A stretch of DNA of 64,000 nt, from NCBI RefSeq assembly GCF_000001735.4, contig NC_003076.8:13209835-13273834 (forward strand). The letters run 5' to 3'. This document shows, piece by piece, positions 1 through 11,064 of the stretch; position 1 is the first letter of the stretch; each line of letters starts with the position of its first letter. The DNA comes from Arabidopsis thaliana (taxonomy: Eukaryota; Streptophyta; Magnoliopsida; Brassicales; Brassicaceae). The notes below the pieces were generated by a model that searched no databases, was not told where the DNA came from, and worked only from the letters and a program-made list of their open reading frames with translations. Both the position numbers and the translations under genes were made by a program.

Positions 1-2563
1 TGCCTTAGTAGCTCTGTCCTTCTCTACCTGCAAATAAAATTCAAACTGTAAGTTATGTTTTGCATAACAATAATATTCAAGTTTTTAAAAATATATCGTT
101 ATACAAAAGAAGAGTTTAACACTAACCATTATTATCTTGCAGATTTGTTCAGCTAGGTATTTCACTTTTGGATGAGCTCGAGACAGTTTGTCAGGATGAA
201 CGAGTAACGTTGCTTTCTTTAATGCTAATTTGTATTTCTTCTCGTCCCACATTTCCCAAATTTCGACTTTTTGCCATTTACTGTCGGGCCAAAGAATCTG
301 AAATGTAAAAATTCCAAAATGATTAGAATTAAAATCTTTTGCAGCAAAACAATGATGTAAATTAACTTACTTCTTCAAGTGACGATAGTAGATCTCTTAT
401 TAATTTGTTTTTCGCCCATTTTTTAACTTTTAGGTCAATTTCTTCCATTACTTCCTGACTCAACATGACCGGCGTCAAAGGAGTTTGAACTGATACAAAA
501 ACAAAAAAAAAAAATTTAGAAGTTGTTTATCAAGGCAAATCATCTGTGAATGTAAAAAGAACTTACGACTGCTCTGTCCCTGGGTGATTTCTTCTTCTTG
601 CGTAGAGAGTGGTGTTTGATTAACATCTTCATCATCTTTCTTGGTCTCTCTTGGAACCTGTAAACAAAAACATCAACACAAATTTTTATTTTTTGACAAT
701 TTTATCATGTCTTTTAAAACAATTAAGGAATGCAGACCTCTGTTGTTTCTTCTTTTTGAGGTTGTGATTCTTTCTCTGTGGGTGCAGTCCCATTATCTTC
801 ATCATCTGACAAAATTACATATGCTTCTTGATCTTCAGTCTCATCATGTTCATCATGTTCTTCTACGTTTTCTTCTTTTGGAACCTGTATACCAAAACAT
901 CAAAACAAATTTTTATTTTTTGACAATTTTATCATGTCTTTTTAAACAATTAAGGAATGCATACCTCTGTTGTTTCTTCTTTTTGAGGTTGTGATTCTTT
1001 CTCTGTGGGTGCAGTCCCATTATCTTCATTATCTGACAAAATTACATATGCTTCTTGATCTGCAGCATCATTATATTCATTATGTTCTTCTACTTTTTCT
1101 TCTTTTCCTTCTTCTCTTTCCATTTCTTCATCGCCTTGTTTGGGATTCTCTTGTTTTTCTGTTTCTTCAACATTGCAAGTAGAATTTTCATATACCAGTT
1201 TTACCTTCTCACCAAAGGACATTGATTTCCTTTTTCTGCTTTGATGCACAACTGTTTCAATTGCAGGTTTCAAGACATGATCAATTCTTCCTTGATGTCC
1301 TTGTTCCACTTGAATCCATCCCTGACACCAATCCTTCTTGCTCATTCTATATCCTTTGATCACAAGATCAAAAACATCCAACAGATCCTTGTCTTCAGGA
1401 TTCTTCTGTGAAACCAAGTGGTCGTATTCATGAGTATGAACACCAACTATTGGTGTCACTTCAACCTGCAAAGATAAACAAAATTCCAAACTGTGTAAAA
1501 ATAATGCACAATTCTTAATTAACCTTTTAAAATCCGTTGTAAATAGTTTAAATTGCTTTTAACCCTTTGTAAATCCTTAAAACTTGATTGTAAAAACTAT
1601 TGTAAAACATACTCTTTATTTATAAACAGTGTTTAAAACATAAAAAAAGCCACAACTAAGAAAATGTACCTTGTCACCATCTGCTATCATTGTTATAGCT
1701 TTTGCACTTGGAGACGATGTTGATCTCCATTGGAGAATTAATGGAATATTTCCACTAAATGATTCATCTCTAGTGCCAAACTTTTCTCCCAACTTCTGAA
1801 CCGATGATAATGCCCATATCTGAATTGATTGAACAAATCCAAATAGACCATATTGTTTCCTGAACAAATAGTCATTACCGATTCTCTTCACTTCAGTTAC
1901 CAAATATGAGTACACAATCTGCGCCCATGGATACTTACAAAACTTTTCGAAATCAGTAGCTCTCTTCAGATTCTCAATTGGCAGCATGGTAGTGGGATTT
2001 CGAGCTAGCAATATGCCCTCCACTAGTAACAAACCCGCCAATCTCAGTCTCTCCTCTGGCTGCATTTTTTTGGAACGCATTTCCAAAACATATGTAAGAT
2101 CTAAAAAAGTCATTTCCTTGTCAATCCACACATTTTTTTTCTGCTTTCCCTTCAAAGTCTGATTATCTTTTATCCACCACTTTTCTTTCTTCTTTCTCTT
2201 CACATTTGGACTGCTTCCTGATGCATCATCCATTGGAAGTCCTGTTGTTATGATAAACTCTCTCAGGGAGAATCGCATAGGTTGATCAGCAAATACAAAC
2301 CACAATTCGTCATTGTTGGTTAGTATTCTTCTCTGGAGTAAATGATGAACGATATGGCTTGAAAATGCTAAGTCCATTTAAGCGAATTCCACTATAGGAC
2401 CCAAGAATGTGTCCATTAATGTGTTGAACTCTATCGGCTCTAAAGCTTTCCTGACAGTCGAGACAATTTTGAAGGATGAATGCTTTGATACCCTTGTAAT
2501 ATTATCTACTTCGCTGCCTGGTTGGAACAGTCTTTTAGGAAAGAACAGTTTCTTTGTACTCAT
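1..2563 (-). pseudogene. DUF1985 transposon-type gene with auxilin-like J-domain (3' end off window)
   Basis: Exons that keep phase with each other are 1670-2563, 965-1465, 738-884, 567-657, 371-489, 127-297 and 1-27 onward. The first exon encodes a DUF1985 domain ([23 protein letters not shown], later FCKYPW). The middle exons are acidic and Lys/Glu-rich. Exons 5-6 encode an auxilin-type J-domain: a helix-I segment KVKKWAKNKLIRDLL, then SLEEILWPDSKW, then the Hsp70-activating HPDK inside ATLLVHPDKL. DUF1985 is a domain of unknown function common in ULP1-carrying Mutator-like elements of Brassicaceae. An in-frame TAA (2378-2380) follows IVEFA and directly precedes ATG GAC, so the N terminus is broken or translation starts at 2377. 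Helix IV of the J-domain looks weak. The J-domain call is strong; the function of the fusion is unknown. Confidence 0.7.
653..1110. repeat. Tandem exon-intron duplication, two units of about 228 bp
   Basis: 653-880 and 881-1110 are near-identical direct repeats. Each holds an acceptor, an acidic exon encoding EAYVILSD(D/N)[12 protein letters not shown] and the following intron. The upstream copy is fused to a longer exon (965-1465); the other is a separate exon (738-884). Both copies keep the reading frame, so the duplication lengthens the acidic linker between DUF1985 and the J-domain. Confidence 0.85.
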
Positions 2564-2572
2564 ATTTCTCAA

Positions 2573-3410
2573 AACCTGATTAAATACATTAACACAGTCA
2601 TTAAATTAACACAGTTTTGAAATGGTTTTAAAAACCATTTTTGTAAATCTATTATGCATTTGTAGTTTTCGAAACATAAACATAGTCATTACAAGTCGTT
2701 TAAAGAACTTTAAAAACCCTTGTAAAACCATTTTTCAAAGTCATTACAAGTCGTTTTAAGACTTTAAAAACCCTTGTAAAACACAGTCATTACTCCATAA
2801 TCCTTTTTAAAGACCGTTTTGAAACCATTCCAAAAACAAAATTTTAATCCTTTTCAAAGAACACAGCCGCTGAAAATAGAAACAAAAAAAAACCCTTTTC
2901 CAAACCAATTCCAATCAACTGGTAACCCATAAATTAAGTGAGGATCTATAAATTAAAACACAAACCCAAACATCAATCTATTTACTGTTGAAGTTTCAAA
3001 ACGAAAAAACTTTGAAATTGCTACAACAGAGAAGTTAATCGGCATTTGAAATCTTCTTTGAAGGTTTTTGAAACTCAAATATCAAACTTTAAACATAAAT
3101 CTATCAAAATTATATAACAATTTCCAACACTCCTTCAAAATCCCAAATATCAATCTATTTTACTTGTTTCGTTTTCAACCGAAAAACCTAGAAATGCTAG
3201 AACAAAAAAGAGATTCGGCAAAAATTGAACAAACCCAAATGGTAAACTTCAGTTTCGTAAATTAGTTACCTTCAATTGCTTCCTTTTTGCTGTATAATCA
3301 GATTTTCTTCACATTGTTGAAAGGAAGAAGACGAAGACGACAGTTTGTATTCTTCTTTTTTTTTTTTGTTACTTTTTTGTTGTCTTTTCACGGTTCCCTT
3401 CCTTTTTTGT
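2573..3410. other. Upstream region of the J-domain DUF1985 gene; no gene seen
   Basis: AT-rich DNA with several copies of the TTTTAAAA..TTGTAAA motif at 2600-2830 and a pyrimidine-rich stretch near 3330-3400. It is probably promoter and leader of the minus-strand gene, but no clear TATA box was assigned. Confidence 0.4.
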
Positions 3411-4920
3411 TTTTGGGTTATAGTGAATTTTTGGGCTTTAGTGTTTTTTGGGCTTTTAGTGTTTTTTTACTAAAACAGTTTGTTTTTCTAAATAACAGGC
3501 CTAGGCCCAATTAGTAACAGATACAGTGTTTAACATTACTGTAACTTTTTCAACGGTTGATATTCTCTTTTAAAAACGGTTCTAAATCATTTTAAAAACG
3601 GTTGTAAATCTTTTCAAAGTGACTGACCCTAATTCGGTGAAGATGTCAGAAGCCAATTCCTGTTTAATTTGTTTTTAGGTTATAGTGAATTTTTGGGTTT
3701 TAGTGTTTTTTGGGCTTTTAGTGTTTTTTTACTAAAACAGTTTGTTTTTCTAAGTAACCGGCCTAGGCCCAATTAGTAACAGATACAGTGTTTAACATTA
3801 CTGTAACTTTTTCAACGGTTGATATTCTCTTTTAAAAACGGTTGTAAATCATTTTTAAAACGATTGTAAATCTTTTTATAATAGCAGCTACTGCAGCTTT
3901 TTCAACACTTTTAAAACGCTTTTAAAACAGCTTATAATTCATTTAAAAACCCTGTTTAAAAGCATGTTTAAAGTCCTTTTCCATTCAAATCAAAGCACCT
4001 GTTAACCCAAACAACCATTATACAGTAATTTTGTAAAATAGGAGTTAAACTAAATAAACTTCATAAATCTTGTTCCATATAGATGTTCATAAAATATTCA
4101 ATTGACAAAGTTTATAAATCTATCTTGTACTCCACTACTTTTTGATTAGAAGTCTGCTACTTCTACAAAGTGACTGACCCTAATTCGGTGAAGATGTCAG
4201 CAGCCAATCCCTGTTTAATTTGTTTTTACGTTATAGTGAATTTTTGGCTTTAGTGTTTTTTGGGCTTTTAGTTTTTTTTTTTACTAAAACAGTTTGTTTT
4301 TCTAAATAACAGGCCTAGGCCCAATTAGTAACAGATACAGTGTTTAACATTACTGTAACTTTTTCAACGGTTGAAATTCTCTTTTAAAAACGGTTGTAAA
4401 TCATTTTAAAAACGGTTGTAAATCTTTTTATAATAACAGTTACTGCAGCTTTTTCAACACTTTTAAAACGTTTTTAAAACAGCTTATAAATCGTTTGTAA
4501 ATCTCTTTTAAAACGGTTGTAAATCATTTTAAAAACGATTATAAATTTTTTTCATAATAACCGCTACTGCAGCTTTTTCAACACTTTTAAAATCCTTATA
4601 AAGCAGCTTGTAAATCGTTTAAAAACCCTGTTTAAAAGCATGTTTAAAGTCCTTTTCCATTCAAATCAAAGCACCTGTTAACCCAAACAACCATTATACA
4701 GTAATTTTGTAAAACAGGAGTTGAACTAAATAAACTTCATAAATCTTGTTCCATACAGATGTTCATAAAATATTCAAATGACAAAGTTTTATGAAATAAG
4801 AAACAAAAGCTGATAAATCTATCGTATACTCCACTACTTTTTGATTAGAAGTCTGCTACTTCTACAAAGTGACTGACCCTAATTCGGTGTAGATGTCAGC
4901 AGCCAACTTATTCCTAACGT
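3410..4920. repeat. Triplicated 3' end of the ULP1-like gene
   Basis: Three direct copies, about 3410-3665, 3665-4215 and 4215-4920, share the block GGCCTAGGCCCAATTAGTAA (3498, 3760, 4312) and the block GTGACTGACCCTAATTCGGTG (3619, 4170, 4869). The last block contains the final codons and stop of the ULP1-like gene. The gene's tail and 3' flank have therefore been copied in tandem, with internal length changes in runs of TTTTAAAACGGTTGTAAATC. Confidence 0.8.
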
Positions 4921-5560
4921 TTTGAATTATGTTCCCTTCAAGGTTTGAATGGCTGGTATACATTGAGTAGCATTCCATAAACTTCAGCATATAGATACCA
5001 GACTCTTCATTTCTAGGAGCCTACAACCAAAAACCAAAAGAATTACTTAAGAAAAGAAGTTATAGAAGTCAGGACTTACGGAATATTCATTTCTAAGACT
5101 ATGATATATTTAAAGAAGTTACCTGAGGAAAAGTGGTAAGGACTTTGATGCTAAATGGAGAGACATCCATGTCTTCTTTTTTGAGGATGTTCCGAACAAT
5201 GTATGGCATAGCTATAGAGTAGGCAGCAACATATTTTTTCTTGACTTCTTCTGTTAAATAAGAAGCTGCATATTCCCATATACAAACTGTCTTCTGTTCC
5301 AAGTGGATGAGCAAGGCAACCCAGCATTTTCCTTTGATACAAAAAGGAGCCAATATGCACTTGGTTTCTTCCTCTATTATCAGCTTACTGATTTCTTCAG
5401 ACTGAAACTGAAATCCCTCTTTGTTATCCAAAAACTCCATGTATGACTCATCAACCACATTTAAGAAAGACGATCCAACAAATACAACTGATTTGTTTTT
5501 GAATAATTCTGGATTGCTTTCCTTCCTCGTTTTCATCAACTCCAAAGCTGCATCAACATG

Positions 5561-6030
5561 CTAAACACAACAAAAATAAAAATTATCATATTAGAAAACC
5601 CCTTTAAAAACGATTGTAAAAAGTGCAAACCCTTTTTAAAATACCTTGTAAATCATTCTACGCAACATACTTATGCTTTTTAACGATTGTAAATCAAGCT
5701 AAACACTTTTAAAAGCTTTTAAAATCCCTTGTAAATCATTCTATGTCACTAAGTTCTGCTTCTAAACGATTGTTAATCAATTAAACCCTTTTTAATAGCT
5801 TTTAAAAAATCCCTTGTAAATCAATCCTTACCACTTTCTAATCCGTTAAAAACGATTGCAAGTCATGTAAATCCTTTTTAAAATACCTTGTAAATCATTC
5901 TTTACCACTTTCTAATCTTTTAAAATTGTTTATAAACCATGTAACCCTTTTTAAAATCTCTTTGTAAATAACTTAATGATGCTTTAAAAACTATATGTAA
6001 TTCATGGGTTACCAATTTTACAAGGATTTT
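5561..6030. repeat. Intron filled with TTTTAAAA..TTGTAAATC repeats
   Basis: This intron of the ULP1-like gene is almost entirely degenerate copies of a unit resembling AACCCTTTTAAAATACCTTGTAAATC, alternating with AACGATTGTAAATCA. It lies between the exon ending near 6038 and the exon starting at 5560. Confidence 0.7.
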
Positions 6031-8419
6031 TAGACATACCGTTGCTGTTATTGCTTTCCCTGGCGTCTCTAGGGTTGTAAACCACTTTGTATCTACAATA
6101 TTTCCCGCGATTGATAGTGGCCTACAACAACAAAACAGTCAACAATGATGCTTCTTCCATTATTAAAAAAAACTCACTATCTTACTAACAAAACTCACTT
6201 TTTTTTCCTTGACTTCTTCCATTCAGCCAATTTCTCAAGTCTTGTGGCATCAACTTTCGCAAATGGATGCAAAATTGGATGCTTTTTCTTCTCAGCTGTG
6301 AAAGGTGCTTGGGTATGAATGGAAGGAAACGTACCCCGCTAACTCTTTCTTTGCGGAGCGGGCTGAAAATCATCATTGTCGTCATCATTATCAGCGTTAT
6401 CACCATCATTGCCAATAATTTTCCTTTTCTTACTCTGTACCAATCAAAAAGAATAAAAAAAACAGATGTTTAAAATACCTTGTAAACAAAATTTTCAAAA
6501 TCATAATAAATTAGATACTAACCTCTTTCCTTGTTGGAACATCAACATCAGCACTATCAACTTGTTTCTGCCTCTTTCTCGGCACCTAGAATAGTAAAAA
6601 ACACCAATTAAAAGTACTTTTAAAATCCCTTGTAAATATCATAACAAGACAATTGACAAATTTTAAAAACAGTACTGTTGCAAATACTAACCTGTTTTCT
6701 TGTTTTAAGATTATCCTCAGCATGAACACTTGGTTTAACTCTCTTGTTCTGAAGTTGCATGAAAGATAAACTTTTAAAGATTTGAAAAAAATATTATAAA
6801 CACTTGGTTAGATAATACAAATTTTTTAAAATGCTAACCTCATTTCTTCCTCTGCTAGATCTCTTCTTATCCTTTTGAACATCCAAACTTTCTTCAGACA
6901 AAATATTGAAATTTGGTGTAGAGGATCGTGGAGTAGGAGACTTATCCTTGAAAATATAACAGAATGTAAAATTATAAAAAGGATACTAATCATTTTTGTA
7001 AGACTTTTAGAGATATAAATTACTGTACTTTTGATGATTCTTCAGCTACTTCATCACCAACATCACATTGGGTGTTTTCATCATCACCCGGATAGCTCCC
7101 ATACTGTGTGTTTGGCTCTCTGATTGAATCTTCAAATGATTCATTGTCATTCTGCAACAAAATAAAAACAATAAGTCAATCATTAATATAATTAGTAGAC
7201 CTTTAAAATAGCTTGTAAAGATTTTCAATTACCTCTGCTTTTCTTTCTAGTCCTCCTTCTTCTTCAGCCTGCGAAAAAAAAGAGTACATTGTAAAGGTTT
7301 ACTACGTATTTTACCTTTAAAATACATTGTAAAACCTTTCCTTTCAAATAGCTTTTAAAGAAACATTTACAATTACCTCTGGTTGTCTTTCTACTCCTCA
7401 TCTTCTTGTTTTCTTTCTTCATCTTCCTCAGATCTCTGATTATTCTTTTCCTCCATTCTAATGTCCAAAATCCTCTCAATCAGCTCGACTCTCTTGTTAA
7501 GATCTTCAAGGATTGTCAAAATCCTGTCAAGCTTCTCGCTATTAGATATTTTGTTATTGATTTTGTTTTGACCTACTTCTTCAAGGGCAGCACAAACATC
7601 AACACATCTTGTATTCCATTCAGTTTTCTTCAATCTGTAGCCCATCTTAACAAGTTCCAAAACCTGTTGGAATTCTGTGTCGTTTGTGTGGAAATCAGGA
7701 ACTAAAGACTTGAAGTCTTCTGGGTTTCCAATAATTGTATTCACCTCAATCTGCGAAGATACAATAACATTACAAATCTTGAGAAAGCAGAACTTCAAAT
7801 CTCAAAACCATTTAAAGAATTCTGTAAATAGACAAAAGCTTACCTCATAAACATCATTTACAAGGTTTACGATCTTGAAAAACTCTGGAGTAGTAGTGCT
7901 TTTCCACTTCAATATCAATGGATATTCAGATTGGAATTCCTTATCTTTAACTCCAAATGCTGCACCAAATGCTGGAACTGCGCTCAACACCCATATTGTT
8001 AGCGCGAGTCCAAATCCTCTCAAATCATATTTCTCTTTTGCCCAAGTTTTCTCGTCCATTCTCAGAATTGAATTTGATAGAACACTGAATGCTTCTTTAC
8101 CCCACGGTTGGGCTGTGTACATCTCAAAATCAGAAGCATGCCGCAATCTTGGCAAAGGTATCTTCTCTTTTCCATATGGTGTCAAGAGAATTCCTTCAGT
8201 CAACACTACTGCAGCAAGACACAACTTTTCTTCATCTTCAACAGCAGGTTCACCTTCCTTAGGTTTTAAAAACAATCGATCTTCGAGATCACCAAGAGTA
8301 TAAGATCCTTTACTAGCCCAAAAGTATGGTTCTTTTACAGGATCTTTCCCCTTTCGTCGAAGTTCCCTATGAACAGGTTCACATTGAATTCCTGTATGAA
8401 CAAAAGACAGTGTAGAGAC

Positions 8420-9187
8420 TATTATTACAGGTTTTATAGTAAATACTTTAAAAACGATTGTAAATCATGTTTAACACTTTTAAAAGCTTTTAAAATCCCT
8501 TATAAATCATTCAATGCCACTTACTTATGCTTTAAAAACGATTGTAAACCATGCAGACACTTTTAAAATCCCTTGTAAATCATTATATGACACTTACTTA
8601 TGCTTTAAAAACGATTGTAAATCATGTTTAACCTTTCTAAAAGCTTTTAAAATCTCTTGTAAGTCATTCTATTCAACTTACTTATGCTTAAAAAACGATT
8701 GTAAATCATGTTTAACCCTTAGAAAAGGTTTTAAAATCCCTTGTAAATATTCTATGCCACTTACTTATGTTTTAAAATCGATTGTAAACTATGCAAACAC
8801 TTCTAAAATCCCTTGTAAATCGTTTTAAGACACTTACTTATGCTTTTAAAATCCCTTGTAAACGTGTTTAACACTTCTTTAAGCTTTTAAAATCCCTTGT
8901 AAATTATTCTATGCTAGTTACTTATGCCTAAAAACGGTTGTAAACCATGCATACCCTTTTTAAAATCCCTTGTAAATCATTATCTGCCACTAACTTATGC
9001 TTCTTAAACGATTGTTAATGAAGTAAACCCCTTTTAAAAGCTTTTAAAATCCCTTGTAAATTATCTATGACACTTACTTATGTTTTAAAAACGATTGTAA
9101 ACTACGCAAACAGTTATGCAAATGCCTTGTAAATCATTCTACGACAGTTAATTAAGCTTTAAAAACGATTGTAAAACTTTATTACCT
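8420..9187. repeat. Intronic satellite of the DUF1985-ULP1 gene
   Basis: A 0.77-kb intron made of about seven tandem units of roughly 100-120 bp. Each holds CACTTACTTATGC, TTTAAAAACGATTGTAAA and TTTTAAAATCCCTTGTAAATC. The unit is clear near 8515, 8590, 8675, 8757, 8830, 8915, 8990 and 9065. It splits the DUF1985 domain between exons 1 and 2. Confidence 0.8.
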
Positions 9188-9554
9188 GTTGTGAGATAGA
9201 ACTCTCTCAAGGAGAAACGGATAGGTTGAGAATCAACTCTAAACCAAAGAGTTGATCCTTTTGTTTTCACTCTCTGCTGCATGAGATAGTGAAAGATTTT
9301 TCCAGAAAATCTGATTCCCTTCTTAGCCTTCATTTTTGGTCCCAATTCAACTAGAAGACCAAGAAACGAACTTCTAATCTTCTGAAATAAACACTCGCCT
9401 AAAGCTTCCTCTACTTTACTAACTAAATTCCAATCCGAGTATTGTTGAACGGTTCCCAGTGCAATAGATTCTTCACCTTCTATGTATATCTGTTCAGGCA
9501 ATGTAAGGATTTCACTCTCTGAATCCATCTGCAAAACATGTTATGAAACATCGT

Positions 9555-9606
9555 CAGATCTACTATAAAATCGACTATAAAATCGACTATAAAATCGATT
9601 ATAAAA
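9555..9606. repeat. ACTATAAAATCG short tandem repeat
   Basis: Four near-perfect 12-bp units (ACTATAAAATCG) just upstream of the DUF1985-ULP1 start codon, in the presumed leader or first intron. Confidence 0.75.
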
Positions 9607-9687
9607 ACGGTTACCGTCGGATCTATCGATATCTCTGGGGATTGTTTGCGTCGTAGAGAAATGATCTGAATCCTTCAGCGAATCCTT

Positions 9688-9882
9688 CGGAGAGGAAATT
9701 CGTCGGCGATTTTGGGGTTTCTCAGAGAGAAAATTCGTCGGCAATTTTGAGTGAAATCGGAGAGGAAATTCGTTGGCGATTTTGAGTGAAATCGGAGAGG
9801 AAATTCGTCGGCGATTTTGAGTCAAAACGGAGAGGAAATTCGCCGGCGATTTTGAGTGAAATCGGAGAGGAAAATCGGAGAG
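9688..9882. repeat. 35-bp tandem repeat in the leader of the DUF1985-ULP1 gene
   Basis: Five units of about 34-36 bp with the core GGAGAGGAAATTCGTCGGCG followed by ATTTTGAGTGAAATC. They lie upstream of the minus-strand gene and are probably transcribed leader. Open reading through the repeat (minus strand) gives a repetitive Arg/Phe/Pro peptide that I do not regard as a protein. Confidence 0.8.
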
Positions 9883-10030
9883 GAAAACGAAGAAGTTTGT
9901 GAAACGAATGTGAAACCTAATCATTCAGTAAGGGTAAGACAGTCATTTGCCATATTAGAAGGGGTAGTTTTAAAAATAGCCTTCAGGAAAAGGCATTTTT
10001 ACAAAAGGTTATTAGAATAAGGGAAATTTT

Positions 10031-10065
10031 GCAAATCTCCCTTCTTATATTGAAGGGAGATTTGC
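10031..10065. repeat. Abutting MULE termini around a 9-bp target duplication
   Basis: GCAAATCTCCCTT (10031-10043) and AAGGGAGATTTGC (10053-10065) form a perfect 13-bp inverted repeat around the 9-bp spacer CTTATATTG. Nine bp is the standard Mutator-family target-site duplication. The left arm reads as the end of the element carrying the DUF1985-ULP1 gene, and the right arm as the start of the small element at 10053-11064. Confidence 0.65.
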
Positions 10066-11064
10066 AAAACCACCTTTTTTTTACTACCCTTTTGCAACAA
10101 TATCCTTTCATGTTGTCCATTTTTAAAAATACTCATTCCCTTGAACAAAATGACCAAATTACCCTCATCTAATAGAAAAAAGGAGTTGAAAACTGAACTT
10201 TTCCCGCCAATTTTTTGGCGCCAAAAGTTTTATTTCCCGCCAAAAAAAAAGTTTCCGCCAAACTTTTTTCCCGCCAAAAAAAAAAATATTCTCGCCAAAA
10301 AAAAATTTCCCGCCAATTTTTTTTTTTCGTAACAAATTTTTCTCAACCAAAAAAATGATTTTAAAAATCCTTGTAAATATTTTTTTGCGGCAAATAGATT
10401 TACAAGAGATTTTAAAAGAGTTTTAAAAGATTTACAAGAGATTTTAAAATCCTTTGAAAATCTTTGAAAACACTTTTAAACCCTTTAAAAATCTTTATAA
10501 ATCCTTTGTAAATCTTTTAAAGCCCTTTAAAATCCCATGGAAATATTGTAAAACTCTTTTAAAATCCCTTGTAAATATTTTAAAATCTTTTCAAAACAAT
10601 TTTAAACCTTTTAAAAATCTTTAAAATACCTTTGTAAATCTTTTAAATCCCTATAAAATCTCTTGTAAATCTTTTAAAACCCTTTTAAAATCCCTTGTAA
10701 ATCTTTTTAAAACCTTTTAAAATCCCTTGTAAATCACCCTTTTAAAATCCCTTGTAAATATTATAAAAGCCCTTTAAAATCCCTTGTAAATCTATTTCCC
10801 GCAAAAAAAAAAAATTGGCGAGAAAAATATTTTTGAAAACAAAATTTGGTGGGAATTTTTTTTTCGAAACTTTTTGGCGGGAATATTCATTTTGGAATAT
10901 TTTAGGTGAAAAAATATTAATATTTCATTTTGTTAACCTAAAACAATTTCCAAATAAGGGTAAAATGGTCATTAAAAAATTAAAGAGGGTAGAAATAAAA
11001 ATGGATAAAACAAAATGGTAAAGTTGAAAAGGGGCATCATGAAAAGGGCATTTGAAAGAATTTT
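10053..11064. mobile_element. Non-autonomous Mutator-like element with internal satellite
   Basis: The element starts AAGGGAGATTTGC and its right end (about 10940-11064) is a diverged inverted copy of the left end (shared CCATTTTTA..TACC and AAATGACCA..TTACCCT blocks). CTTATATTG precedes it and TCTATATTG follows it (11065-11073). The tandem units at 13002 and 14938 show the same site uninterrupted as CTTATATTGAATTGG. Inner inverted CCCGCCAATTTTT / TTGGCGGG tracts (10200-10330 and 10800-10880) bracket a dense array of TTTTAAAATCCCTTGTAAATC (10340-10795). No transposase is present. Confidence 0.65.

Larger units (their letters stand above)
4862..9528 (-). pseudogene. DUF1985-ULP1-like gene of a Mutator-like element, decayed
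   Basis: Exon 1 (9188-9528) and exon 2 (7844-8391) encode DUF1985 (LWFRVDSQPIRFSLREF..TTG; LTEGILL..HASDFEMYTAQPWG). Exon 3 (from 7750) encodes a coiled-coil segment. Several short Lys/Asp-rich exons follow between about 6000 and 7270. Exon 5123-5560 and last exon 4862-5020 encode a ULP1/C48-type protease fold. Known enzymes of this family cut SUMO or SUMO-like conjugates with a His-Asp-Cys triad. Here the His of the usual HW is Cys (GKCWVALLI), the Asp site reads IWEYA, and the Cys of the usual DCG is Ser (EESGIYMLKF). In-frame stops at about 7392 (TAG) and near 6340 also mark decay. The architecture matches ULP-carrying MULEs (Kaonashi-like) of Arabidopsis. A catalytically active product is unlikely. 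Confidence 0.7.

Noticed and set aside
8369-8828. Frames with repeated CFKNDCKSC that look like a cysteine-rich repeat protein
   Set aside because: Translation of the intronic satellite TTTAAAAACGATTGTAAATC inside a DUF1985 intron on the opposite strand.
9541-9924. 127-codon repetitive frame upstream of the DUF1985-ULP1 gene
   Set aside because: Product of the 35-bp tandem repeat; composition is repetitive and no start context or family was seen.
10141-10350. Lys/Phe-rich frames on both strands around 10.2 kb
   Set aside because: Made by CCCGCCAAAAAA inverted tracts of the MULE; low-complexity on both strands.
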